11,945 nt of DNA, taken from contig PLXT01000108.1 of the NCBI GenBank assembly GCA_003151535.1, forward strand, positions 33,492 to 45,436. Reading direction: 5' to 3'. The notes under the pieces were generated by a model, which saw nothing but the letters and a program-made list of their open reading frames with translations, had not been told where the DNA came from and made no database searches. Numbering within the stretch: position 1 is the stretch's first letter; every line of letters begins with the position of its first letter. This document shows, piece by piece, positions 1-7,737 of the stretch. Origin of the DNA: Methanobacterium sp. GTDB lineage: Archaea > Methanobacteriota > Methanobacteria > Methanobacteriales > Methanobacteriaceae. Both the position numbers and the translations under genes were made by a program.

Positions 1-111
1 ACTTAGTTGTTCATTTCCAATTTTTGTAACATTAACTGCAGATGCAACTCCAAATGCTATTAATGCTATCATTAAAACTATGAACAAAGTTCCAGATTTC
101 TTTGGATTCAT
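1..111 (-). CDS. N-terminus of a secreted or membrane-anchored protein, function unknown (partial)
   Basis: An open frame begins with ATG at 111 and runs off the left edge after 37 codons. The N-terminus MNPKKSGT is followed by a hydrophobic stretch (residues 8-23, LFIVLMIALIAFGVAS) ending in ASA at 23-25. This is a typical signal peptide with a plausible cleavage after A25; an uncleaved N-terminal anchor is also possible. The residues after it (VNVTKIGNEQLS) do not identify a family. A weak purine-rich stretch (minus strand GGGTAG, about 9 bases upstream) could be the ribosome binding site. The gene lies downstream of glmS in the same direction, but the 288-bp gap contains a probable glmS terminator, so it is probably a separate transcription unit. 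The signal peptide is seen in the sequence; the function cannot be assigned. Confidence 0.6.
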   Translation of the reverse strand, partial: MNPKKSGTLFIVLMIALIAFGVASAVNVTKIGNEQLS

Positions 112-300
112 TATAATCTACCCTATCTTTTTATTTATTAGAATGAACTGTTTTTCAGTTTATTGATATATCATCCGAATATATTATACTTCATCAATTG
201 ATTGGGTATCTGTTATTTAATTAGACACCAAATATTCACTATTATTTTGCTATATTACTCAAATCATTTATATGCTACCACAGTGATTCATTACTCCTTA

Positions 301-315
301 AAATTGTAACAATTT
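301..315. repeat. 15-bp perfect palindrome, possible operator
   Basis: The sequence AAATTGTAACAATTT is a perfect inverted repeat with two 7-base arms around a single central base. It lies between the glmS oligo-T tract and the start of the leftward secreted-protein gene, about 190 bp upstream of that start. The size and symmetry suit a dimeric transcription factor site, but the region is very AT-rich and a chance palindrome of this size is possible. A TATA-like stretch on the minus strand (ATATAAAT, around 266-274) lies just downstream of it in the reading direction of the leftward gene. Confidence 0.25.
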
Positions 316-335
316 GTAAATCTTATTTAAACATT

Positions 336-361
336 AAAAATTGAGTAAAAATAGAAAAAAA
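336..361 (-). terminator. Oligo-T terminator of glmS
   Basis: Read on the minus strand, three T-runs of 7, 5 and 5 bases (complement of 355-361, 347-351 and 336-340) follow about 40-65 bases after the glmS stop codon. Archaeal RNA polymerase terminates at such U-rich tracts without needing a hairpin, and no strong hairpin precedes them here. The placement fits termination of the glmS transcript. Confidence 0.5.
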
Positions 362-399
362 TTGTAAATGACTTCGATACATTTTAAAATATATCAAAT

Positions 400-2175
400 T
401 CACTCTACTGTAACACATTTAGCAAGATTTTTAGGTTTATCCGGATCTATACCTCTTTCAATACTGATGTAGTAAGATAGAAGTTGTAATGGTACAACGT
501 ATGGTATTGGGGATAAAATTTCACTTATATCATTATCCATTCCAATAATATCATCTGATTCTAATCTTAAAGCTGCATCTTCCGATGAACCAACACCTAT
601 AATACTGGCTCCCCTAGCCTTCACTTCTTCTACATTACTCAAAGTTTTATCATGACGCTCTCCAGGAGGCACAACTGCCAATACAGGTACTTCATCATCA
701 ATTAGAGCTAATGGTCCATGTTTGAGTTCACCAGCTGCATAACCTTCTGCATGTATGTAAGTAATTTCTTTAAGTTTTAAAGCACCTTCTAATGCAGTAG
801 GATAGGAAAATCCTCTTCCAAAAAAGAAGAAATCAGTTGAATTTTTATACTTCTTAGCAATTTGGATTATGTGATCCTCCTTTAAAAGGGCATTTTTCAT
901 GAAACTCGGAACCTTCTGAAGTTTTTCTAAAAGATTATTGTTGCCATCCATTGCAATTGCAAGCATGTAAATACATGTTAACTGACTTACATACGTTTTT
1001 GTGGCTGCAACTCCTATCTCAGGACCAGCTCTTGTATAAATAACATGGTCAGCTTCTCTAGTCGCAGTACTTCCCACAACATTCACTATTGCAAGGGTTT
1101 CTGATTTTTTATTGGCGATTTTAAGAGCTCTGAGAGTGTCAGCTGTTTCTCCAGATTGACTTATCAATATAACCAGGGTTTTTGCATTGAGGGCACCTTC
1201 AGAGAATATGAATTCAGATGCCAATACAACATCTGTTGGGATTCCTAGCATGGTTTCGAATAAATATTTCCCTACTAAAGATGCATGATAAGATGTTCCA
1301 CAGGCCACAAAACATATCCTGTTGAATTCTGGAAACTTGGAAACCACATTCTCAATCTCTGGAAATTCCATGAGCGTATTCCTAATCACTTCGGGTTGTT
1401 CGTGTATTTCCTTTAGCATGAAATGTTTGTATCCACCCTTCTTTGCCATATCAGATGTCCATTCAATTATATTAATCTTTTTATCCTGTACATTCCCATC
1501 AATATCTTTTATTACAACCCCATCAAGGTCTAAGACTGCCATTTCATTGTCATCTAGGTAGATAACCTTTTTGGTATGTTCTAATATAGCAGGAACATCT
1601 GATGCAAGGAAAAATTCATTTTCCCCGATACCCACTATTAAAGGGCTCTCCTTTCTAATACCTATTATTTTATTTGGTTCATCAGCTGAAATAGCTGCTA
1701 TAGCATAAGATCCTTGAATATCCTTTGTAGCTAGTCTAGATGCTACTTCCAAACCATTTCCCATTTCCATGTATTTCTCAATTAAATGAGGTATGACTTC
1801 AGTATCTGTATCGGATGTGAATATATGACCTTCATCTTGAAGTATTCTTTTTAATTCTTTGTAATTCTCAATTATCCCATTATGAACTACTGCTATTCTC
1901 TTTTTACAGTCGGTATGAGGGTGGGCATTTTTACCCGTTGGAAGACCATGCGTTGCCCATCTAACATGTGCTATCCCCATATTTCCAGGAATATCCGTTA
2001 GATCTAGTTTTTTCTGGACATCATCTATTTTACCTTCATCTTTTTTGATGTATATATCTCCAGAAAGTGTTGCTATTCCAACAGAATCATAACCTCTGTA
2101 TTCTAGCCTTTGAACGCAGTCTAAAAGTACGGGTGCTGCTTTATCTTTAATTATACATGCTACAATTCCACACAT
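400..2175 (-). CDS. glmS: Glutamine-fructose-6-phosphate aminotransferase (isomerizing)
   Basis: This cytoplasmic enzyme makes glucosamine-6-phosphate from fructose-6-phosphate and glutamine, the first step toward UDP-GlcNAc and cell-envelope sugars. The protein is 591 residues, close to the 609 of E. coli GlmS. The N-terminal Ntn glutaminase domain (about 1-240) begins MCGIV, so Cys2 becomes the nucleophile. It has VRWATHG (71-77), HNGIIENY (98-105) and SDTDTEVI (121-128), which bind glutamine. Two SIS isomerase domains follow, with CGTSYHA (292-298), SQSGETADT (339-347), GELKHGPLAL (482-491) and the C-terminal PKNLAKCVTVE, whose Lys586 corresponds to the E. coli ring-opening Lys603. ATG at 2175 is preceded by a good ribosome binding site (GGTGA on the minus strand, complement of 2180-2184, 4 bases from the start). 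The gene stands alone between oligo-T tracts on both sides. No glmS ribozyme is expected or seen; regulation is unknown. Confidence 0.98.
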   Translation of the reverse strand: MCGIVACIIKDKAAPVLLDCVQRLEYRGYDSVGIATLSGDIYIKKDEGKIDDVQKKLDLTDIPGNMGIAHVRWATHGLPTGKNAHPHTDCKKRIAVVHNGIIENYKELKRILQDEGHIFTSDTDTEVIPHLIEKYMEMGNGLEVASRLATKDIQGSYAIAAISADEPNKIIGIRKESPLIVGIGENEFFLASDVPAILEHTKKVIYLDDNEMAVLDLDGVVIKDIDGNVQDKKINIIEWTSDMAKKGGYKHFMLKEIHEQPEVIRNTLMEFPEIENVVSKFPEFNRICFVACGTSYHASLVGKYLFETMLGIPTDVVLASEFIFSEGALNAKTLVILISQSGETADTLRALKIANKKSETLAIVNVVGSTATREADHVIYTRAGPEIGVAATKTYVSQLTCIYMLAIAMDGNNNLLEKLQKVPSFMKNALLKEDHIIQIAKKYKNSTDFFFFGRGFSYPTALEGALKLKEITYIHAEGYAAGELKHGPLALIDDEVPVLAVVPPGERHDKTLSNVEEVKARGASIIGVGSSEDAALRLESDDIIGMDNDISEILSPIPYVVPLQLLSYYISIERGIDPDKPKNLAKCVTVE

Positions 2176-2510
2176 GATTTCACCAGAGAATGTAATTATA
2201 TTTTTAATAATTATATGATCAGTTTTAATACCAAATATAATATTTTAATTCTACAAATTTATGTAATCCTGAAAACCAACTCATATCATAATATGTCTTT
2301 TGCATTATTGACATTTACTATTTATGAATGCCAATATCATATAAAATTATCATGATTCCAATAAATCTCCATAATAAATACTGGTTGGTTTATAGATGAA
2401 ATTTTAAAGCATCTTATAATATTTATTTTAATGGCCTATCTAACTTAATTTTAAATAGCAAAAAAGAGGAATGGCTTATTAAAAAATAGTTTAGGACTTA
2501 ATACTGGTTT
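2176..2510. other. Intergenic spacer: glmS promoter side and operon 3' end
   Basis: This 335-bp AT-rich spacer separates glmS from the rubredoxin-FMN gene, both leftward. It contains the glmS ribosome binding site at 2180-2184 and several AT-rich stretches between 2190 and 2280 that could hold the glmS promoter, none clear enough to call a TATA box. A short inverted repeat CATAT-CATA-ATATG lies at 2282-2295. The 10-mer AATACTGGTT occurs twice (2377-2386 and 2500-2509). No open frame with a ribosome binding site, tRNA or other gene was seen. Confidence 0.5.
2460..2486 (-). terminator. Oligo-T terminator of the tfr operon
   Basis: On the minus strand, two runs of six T (complement of 2481-2486 and 2460-2465) follow 25-50 bases after the stop codon of the last operon gene at 2511. 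This is the usual form of an archaeal intrinsic terminator and marks the probable end of the four-gene leftward transcript. Confidence 0.5.
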
Positions 2511-3767
2511 TTACCTGTTAAATCCAACTAAAATATCCTTGTTTACTTCATTCAAATTATCACATCCTGTAAGGATCATTGCTTTCTTTAGATCATCCTT
2601 TACATACTTGTAATACATCTTAACAGCGGTATCTCCCCCAGATATGGACAATCTTGCTAATGGCCTACCTATGAGAGCAATATCTGCACCTAATGCGAGT
2701 ATCTTAAGCACATCAAATCCTGTCCTAACAGCACCATCTGCCAGTATGGGAATCTTTCCCTTTATATTATTTGTAATATCTGGTAGTACATCAGCCACTC
2801 CCTGACCACCATCTAAAACCCGCCCGCCATGATTAGATACGTAACATGCACCAGCACCCGAATCTAATACACTTATTGCATCTTCAGTGCACATGATCCC
2901 TTTAAAAATCACGGGTTTTTCTGTAGAGTCAACCAGTTCTGTGATCTCCTTTTCACTCTTACGATACAAAGGTTTATTTGATGCATTCCAGTAAGTAGAT
3001 CCCACCCCATCAAGATCTACACCCAATGCAATCACATCCATTTCTTCTGCTAATTTTATCAACTGCAATAGTCGCTCTTGTGATTGTGGTTTAAATATCG
3101 GTATACCCCATCCATGATTTTCTCCAACAATTTTAACTCCTAGGTCATCAGGACTCTCTGGAGTATTTCCAACCAATCCAATTGAACCCGAAGACATAGC
3201 CCCTTTTAAAAGCCCCCTATAAAGTGCATCTTCGGGCACAACATCGTTCATACTGGATTTAACTCCCGAAAGACTGGCACCCATAAATGGAACCCCAATT
3301 TTCTTATTAAATATTGAAACAGACATTTCAGGCTCTTTATGTTTCTTTATAACCCGCATTTTCAGTTTAAATCCTTGAAGTGAATTATAGTTAGCCTCAA
3401 ATGTTTTTCCCTGTCCTGCACCCCCAAAACCTATGGGTGCACCAAATTTTTGTCCTGTACAAGTCCGATCTGGCTGGCCATCACAGACAGGATACTCACC
3501 ACAAATCCCAGTTAACATTTTTCGAGCTATTGAACGATAATAGTTCAAATCCTTTGTATCATGCTGTGTTTCCGTATAGGCAGTCATTTTAAGGGAAAAA
3601 ATATCGTCACGAATCTCTTGAAGGTACTCTTTAGGCATTCCACAAACCGGGCAAAGCCATGAATCTGGAATATCTCCTATAGATGTGTCTGGTTTAAGGT
3701 TAGTATCAGGGTCACCCTTGTCTTCATCATATGCATAGGTATTGCAATAAGTACAGATGTATTTCAT
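2511..3767 (-). CDS. Rubredoxin domain fused to FMN-dependent alpha-hydroxy-acid dehydrogenase-like barrel
   Basis: This 418-residue cytoplasmic redox protein has two recognisable parts. Residues 1-50 are a rubredoxin-like one-iron domain with paired cysteines CTYC (C5, C8) and CPVCG (C39, C42). Residues about 150-380 form an FMN-binding TIM barrel of the lactate/glycolate oxidase family. Its signatures are PVIFKGI (Lys289), SNHGGRVLD (catalytic His313, Arg316), then DGAVRTG (Asp344, Arg348) and LALGADIALIGRP. The K-to-H and H-to-R spacings (24 and 3) match glycolate oxidase. The linker holds three further cysteines (C89, C95, C103), possibly another metal site. The substrate-binding Arg motif after the TVD strand of true 2-hydroxy-acid oxidases is not obvious (here GVDLDGVGSTYW), so the substrate is unknown. 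The rubredoxin probably passes electrons to or from FMN. The gene follows the lyase by 40 bp, with GGAG (complement of 3778-3781) 10 bases before ATG. The domain architecture is certain; the reaction is inferred only broadly. Confidence 0.85.
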   Translation of the reverse strand: MKYICTYCNTYAYDEDKGDPDTNLKPDTSIGDIPDSWLCPVCGMPKEYLQEIRDDIFSLKMTAYTETQHDTKDLNYYRSIARKMLTGICGEYPVCDGQPDRTCTGQKFGAPIGFGGAGQGKTFEANYNSLQGFKLKMRVIKKHKEPEMSVSIFNKKIGVPFMGASLSGVKSSMNDVVPEDALYRGLLKGAMSSGSIGLVGNTPESPDDLGVKIVGENHGWGIPIFKPQSQERLLQLIKLAEEMDVIALGVDLDGVGSTYWNASNKPLYRKSEKEITELVDSTEKPVIFKGIMCTEDAISVLDSGAGACYVSNHGGRVLDGGQGVADVLPDITNNIKGKIPILADGAVRTGFDVLKILALGADIALIGRPLARLSISGGDTAVKMYYKYVKDDLKKAMILTGCDNLNEVNKDILVGFNR

Positions 3768-3807
3768 TTAATTTTGTCTCCATAGTTGATAATATTTACA
3801 TAGCATC

Positions 3808-5205
3808 CTATTTATCGTTAAAACGGTTTTGTGATATTATTTTTAAATCAAATAATTTGTCTGCTTCGTCTGCAGAGAGAATTCCCCTCTTTAAAACTAT
3901 ATTTTTAATGGATTCTTTAGTTTCCATTGCTTCTTCAGCAATTTCAGCCGCCTTTAAATAGCCAATTTTAGGTGAAAGAAGGGTTATGAGACTGGGATTC
4001 ATACCAGCAGTAGTTGTTAAACTTGATTCTTCTATAGTGATATCATTTATACAACGTGATTGGAAGACCGGAAGATAATTATTCAACAATTTAAGTGATT
4101 CAAGAATATTATAAGTCATAATGGGAGTCATAACATTCAGTTCAAGTTGTCCCGCTTGTGCAGCCAGTGATACAGCCGTATCATTTCCTATAATCTGATA
4201 CGATATCATGTTTAAACATTCTGCCATTACAGGATTAACTTTTCCAGGCATGATAGATGATCCTGGTTGAACAGGAGGTAAGATAATATCACCAAGTCCA
4301 GCTGTGGGCCCCGATCCCATCAGACGCAGATCATTTGCTATTCTTATCAATTCCATTGCAAATTCCCTGAGAGAACCTGAAAAAGCAGCCATCTGTGACC
4401 TGCTCTGTAATGCTTCGTGACTGTTGGTTGCAGGTACAAGATCAAGGGAAGTTAGTTTATTAAGATTTTTTATTACATTCTCTCTGTACAAAGGAGGGGT
4501 GTTAATTCCGGTTCCTGTAGCTGTACCTCCTATTGCCACTTCTAGAAGATCATTTCTTCTTTCATGTATTCTCGATCCAGCCCTAAGAATTGCACACCCA
4601 TATGCAATGAATTCATCACCTACAGTCACTGGCATAGCATCCATCAAATGGGTTCGACCAGATTTTGGTATATTGATAAACTCTTTACCCTTCTTTTTTA
4701 GAGAAAGGCCCAAATTAGTGATAACATTTAGGAGAACGTCTGCATTGTGTATAATTGCAATATGGGATGCTGTTGGAAATGTATCATTGCTGGATTGTGA
4801 TCTGTTAACATGATCGTTAGGGCTTAAATATTCATATTCACCCCTTTGTTTGCCCATTATCTCGAGTGCACGGTTGGCAATCACTTCGTTGATATTCATG
4901 TTAAAGGATGTTCCAGCTCCTGCTTGAAATATATCGATCGGGAATTGATCAAGATAATTTCCCATCAGAATGTCATCTGAAGCTTTTAAAATAGCCTCAC
5001 CACGTTCTTTATCAAGAAAAGACAACTCCATATTGGTAAGGGCTACTGCTTTTTTTAATTTAACATATGCCATTATAAGTTCAAAACTTTCACCAATACC
5101 GCTAATAGGGAAATTTTCTATTGCTCGGAGTGTTTGAATTCCATAATATGCCGTAGCAGGGATTTCCTTTTCTCCTAAAGAGTCTTTCTCCCGACGCGTG
5201 TCCAT
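3808..5205 (-). CDS. aspA: Aspartase/fumarase superfamily lyase, probably aspartate ammonia-lyase
   Basis: The enzyme reversibly forms fumarate, either from aspartate (releasing ammonia) or from malate. The protein is 465 residues and shows the class II superfamily landmarks: GTSFNMNINEV (98-108), HVNRSQSSNDTFPTA (132-146), GRTHLMDA (183-190), GTGINTP (231-237) and the mobile catalytic loop GSSIMPGKVNP (315-325, Ser317). Several details favour aspartase over fumarase: AGTSxNMN, GEYEYLSPNDHVN, AAQAGQLELNVM (348-359) and CINDIT (385-390). His186 occurs in fumarases and also in Bacillus-type aspartase, so it does not decide. The ATG at 5205 is chosen because family members begin close to the RxEKDSLGE motif and because it overlaps the upstream stop codon (TGATG), with GAGAGG 7 bases upstream. 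An ATG at 5208 (ATGA overlap) is equally possible, while longer starts would lie inside the upstream gene. It probably supplies fumarate to the reductase encoded just upstream. Superfamily is certain; substrate is about 75:25 for aspartate. Confidence 0.85.
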   Translation of the reverse strand: MDTRREKDSLGEKEIPATAYYGIQTLRAIENFPISGIGESFELIMAYVKLKKAVALTNMELSFLDKERGEAILKASDDILMGNYLDQFPIDIFQAGAGTSFNMNINEVIANRALEIMGKQRGEYEYLSPNDHVNRSQSSNDTFPTASHIAIIHNADVLLNVITNLGLSLKKKGKEFINIPKSGRTHLMDAMPVTVGDEFIAYGCAILRAGSRIHERRNDLLEVAIGGTATGTGINTPPLYRENVIKNLNKLTSLDLVPATNSHEALQSRSQMAAFSGSLREFAMELIRIANDLRLMGSGPTAGLGDIILPPVQPGSSIMPGKVNPVMAECLNMISYQIIGNDTAVSLAAQAGQLELNVMTPIMTYNILESLKLLNNYLPVFQSRCINDITIEESSLTTTAGMNPSLITLLSPKIGYLKAAEIAEEAMETKESIKNIVLKRGILSADEADKLFDLKIISQNRFNDK

Positions 5206-5969
5206 CATAGATCCTCTCCCTCTTTTTCCAATTGTTCTCGAGCTTTGGCAATTGCAATTAGTGGTGGCACATCTTTGGGACATACACGTCGACAGTTACC
5301 ATGAAATTTACAATCCCACCATCCAAGAGGTATATCTGCAATTTTAAGACGTTCAATTCCATTTTCTTCCCTTGGATCTATATAGAATCTGTATAACTTA
5401 GCAAGAGCTGCAGGACCAAGATATTCTGGATCACTATCATCTATTGGACACGATCCAAAACAAGCAGCACAGAGTATACAGTTAGTATAAAGTTCTAATT
5501 CTGGTATTGAACCCGGATCCATAAGTCTTTCCTTTTCAGGTGTAGAATCTGCTGGTTTAAAAACCGGTTCTATATCTTTATAATAATCAAAAAATTTCCC
5601 TATATCTACTATTAAATCTTTAATAACTGGGAGATGAGGTAAAGGTTCGACTAGAACCTCTTCCTTAGAATCCCATTCGACATTTTCTTCAATAGCCGGA
5701 TATGGTGATAGTGGAATCTTGAGATCACCATTTAAAAGAGATGCTACTTGTGTCCTACAAGCTAGTCTTGGTACTTTGTTTATAAGCATTGCACATGTAC
5801 CACATACAGCTCCCCTGCACGAATAATGGAATGCAATAGAATCATCAAAGTTTTGCTGAAATTGGAATAAAGCTCCAAGTACAGTCAACCCGGGTTTCGG
5901 TTCCAGCTCAAATGTGTCGTAGCGAGAATTTTTCATGCCATCATGATCCCTGTACACCTTAATTTTCAT
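5205..5969 (-). CDS. tfrB: Fumarate reductase/succinate dehydrogenase iron-sulfur subunit, short form without CCG domain
   Basis: This 254-residue electron-transfer subunit carries electrons to the flavoprotein encoded upstream. The N-terminal ferredoxin domain binds a [2Fe-2S] cluster through C51, C56, C59 and C71 (CRGAVCGTC then a distant Cys). The C-terminal domain has CILCAACFGSCP (C164, C167, C170, C174) and CKFHGNCRRVCPKD (C220, C226, C230), the same spacing as E. coli FrdB. This predicts one [4Fe-4S] and one [3Fe-4S] cluster. The protein ends soon after (REQLEKEGEDL). The methanogen thiol:fumarate reductase TfrB described from Methanothermobacter is much longer and carries an HdrB-like cysteine-rich half that oxidises CoM-SH and CoB-SH; that half is missing here. 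The ATG at 5969 overlaps the upstream stop by one base (TAATG), indicating translational coupling. No SdhC/D-like membrane anchor is encoded nearby, so a soluble complex is likely. The symbol follows the closest methanogen name; sdhB or frdB would also fit. Confidence 0.9.
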   Translation of the reverse strand: MKIKVYRDHDGMKNSRYDTFELEPKPGLTVLGALFQFQQNFDDSIAFHYSCRGAVCGTCAMLINKVPRLACRTQVASLLNGDLKIPLSPYPAIEENVEWDSKEEVLVEPLPHLPVIKDLIVDIGKFFDYYKDIEPVFKPADSTPEKERLMDPGSIPELELYTNCILCAACFGSCPIDDSDPEYLGPAALAKLYRFYIDPREENGIERLKIADIPLGWWDCKFHGNCRRVCPKDVPPLIAIAKAREQLEKEGEDL

Positions 5970-7654
5970 TAGTATACACGCTCCTTAGGTTCAAACATTC
6001 CAAGAGTTACTGGTTTATATTTAATATTTAGATTTTTATCTTCTAATCCAATAAGAGTATGCTTTAAAAAGTTTTCATCGTCACGATTAGGATGATCTGT
6101 TCTCATATGTGAACCTCTACTCTCTTCCCGTTTAATAGCTCCTTTAGCAACCACTTCAGCTATTTTAAGCATACCTTCAAGTTCTAAAAACTGTATAAGT
6201 GTCTGGTTTACAGCTAAATCTTTATTATTAGGAGTGAGTTCTGATAATTTATCCTCCATCTTTAAAATTTCGTTTAAACCTTTTTCCATTCTTTGACCAT
6301 TACGGAATATACCAAATTTTTGGAACATTAATTCTGTCATTTCATCTTTAACATCAAAGATGTTTGCACCCTTTTTTCGTTCCATAACTTCTTTAATTTT
6401 GGATTCAACATCATTTACTGCCGATTCTATAGGTAAGATATCTGGTTTCTGAAAATTATTAATATCATTAATGATTGTATCTGCCACCAATCTACCAAAT
6501 ACAACAGTTTCGAGGAGGGAATTTCCACCTAGCCTGTTAGCCCCGTGCACACTAATACATGCACATTCTCCTGCAGCATATAACCCTGGAAGAATTGTAG
6601 ATCCATTAATGTCCACATCAATTCCACCCATGGAATAATGCTGTCCCGGTTGGACTGGTATTGGTTCTTTAATAGGGTCAACACCTGCAAAATCCATTGC
6701 TATCTGTCTTATTCCAGGTAATCGTTCCATAATACGATCAAAACCTAAATGGGTTAGATCTAAATGTACATATCCCTCATCATAACCTCTTCCTTCCCGG
6801 ATCTCCTGTTCAATTGACCTTGCAACAACATCTCGAGGGGCTAAATCCACAGAATTAGGTGCATATTTCTCCATGAAACGCTCCCCCTGGCTATTAACAA
6901 GAATACCACCCTCACCCCTTGCACCTTCACTCATCAGAATATTGGTGCCGTACAATGTGGTTGGATGAAATTGTACAAATTCCATATCCTTTAATGGTAC
7001 ACCCGCTCCTAGTGCCAATGCCAGACCATCGCCAGTATTTATAAGTGCATTAGTCGACCTGTTAAATACCCTACCAAATCCACCTGTTGCCATGAGCACT
7101 GCTTTTGAAATGAAACCATGTATTTTACCGGTCATTATCTCGATTGCAGTACATCCAATACATCTACCCCTATCCTTTACAAGAGATGTCACGAAAAATT
7201 CTTCATAAAAAGGAAAATTCCTATCTAAAACCTGTTCATATAAAGTATGGAGTGCATTATGTCCTGTTCGATCGGCAGCATAACAAGTTCTAGGAAATCC
7301 CGCACCTCCAAATGGACGCTGTGCAATTTTTCCATTCTCTAGTCGTGACCATACTGTTCCCATATGTTCAAGTTCGTATACAGTGGCTGCAGCCTCATTA
7401 CACATCTTTTCAACAGCATCCTGATCAGCAAGATAATCTGATCCTTTAACTGTATCATAGGCATGCATTTTCCAGTCATCAGAAGCACCATCATCACCAG
7501 GAACATTACCAAGTGATGCATTCATACCTCCTTGCGCTGCAACGGAATGTGACCTGAGTGGATGTACCTTAGAAATTAGTGCCCCACTCAAACCAGAATT
7601 TGAAATTTGAAGAGCCGCCCTTAGTCCAGTCAGCCCCCCTCCTATGATAATCAC
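5969..7654 (-). CDS. tfrA: Fumarate reductase/succinate dehydrogenase flavoprotein subunit (start uncertain)
   Basis: This is the catalytic FAD subunit that reduces fumarate to succinate. Numbered from GTG at 7654 (561 residues), it shows the Rossmann dinucleotide motif IIIGGGLTGLRAA (2-14) and RSHSVAAQGG (34-43), whose His36 matches the covalent FAD-attachment His of SdhA. The active-site residues are FHPTT (His230), SEGARGEGG (242-250, Glu243), LAPRDVVARS (proton-shuttle Arg274), GQHYSMGG (His339) and HGANRLGGNSL (His370, Arg374). The stop overlaps the next gene's ATG. The start is odd. GTG 7654 has no ribosome binding site and trims the usual HDV before the FAD strand. The frame stays open upstream to a stop at 7751-7753, and a strong GGAGGGG (7738-7744) sits 7 bases before an ATT codon at 7732, with no in-frame ATG, GTG or TTG between. 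A 587-residue protein from an ATT start is a real possibility. Function is firm; the N-terminus is not. Confidence 0.93.
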   Translation of the reverse strand: MIIIGGGLTGLRAALQISNSGLSGALISKVHPLRSHSVAAQGGMNASLGNVPGDDGASDDWKMHAYDTVKGSDYLADQDAVEKMCNEAAATVYELEHMGTVWSRLENGKIAQRPFGGAGFPRTCYAADRTGHNALHTLYEQVLDRNFPFYEEFFVTSLVKDRGRCIGCTAIEIMTGKIHGFISKAVLMATGGFGRVFNRSTNALINTGDGLALALGAGVPLKDMEFVQFHPTTLYGTNILMSEGARGEGGILVNSQGERFMEKYAPNSVDLAPRDVVARSIEQEIREGRGYDEGYVHLDLTHLGFDRIMERLPGIRQIAMDFAGVDPIKEPIPVQPGQHYSMGGIDVDINGSTILPGLYAAGECACISVHGANRLGGNSLLETVVFGRLVADTIINDINNFQKPDILPIESAVNDVESKIKEVMERKKGANIFDVKDEMTELMFQKFGIFRNGQRMEKGLNEILKMEDKLSELTPNNKDLAVNQTLIQFLELEGMLKIAEVVAKGAIKREESRGSHMRTDHPNRDDENFLKHTLIGLEDKNLNIKYKPVTLGMFEPKERVY

Positions 7655-7737
7655 ATCATGATAATGAATAGATTCTACTGTACTGGCAACACCAACTTCA
7701 TTGTCATGCTTTAAAGATTTTGATACAATAATGTAAA

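Noticed and set aside
2377..2509. The direct repeat AATACTGGTT at 2377-2386 and 2500-2509
   Set aside because: Only two copies of a 10-mer 113 bp apart, with no related arms or larger repeat unit; this is compatible with chance in AT-rich DNA.
2176..2510. A glmS ribozyme or riboswitch upstream of glmS
   Set aside because: The glmS ribozyme is a bacterial element, and no matching conserved core or stable folded structure is visible in this AT-rich spacer.
5209..5283. A longer start for the aspartase-like lyase inside the iron-sulfur subunit gene
   Set aside because: The extra residues (MSQRCATTNCNCQ...) are the out-of-frame shadow of the upstream gene's end; family members begin close to the EKDSLGE motif.
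7339..7521. Minus-strand and opposite-strand open frames inside tfrA, glmS, the lyase and the pur/cob/hem genes
   Set aside because: They overlap well-supported genes in other frames, and their translations are low-complexity with no recognisable domains.
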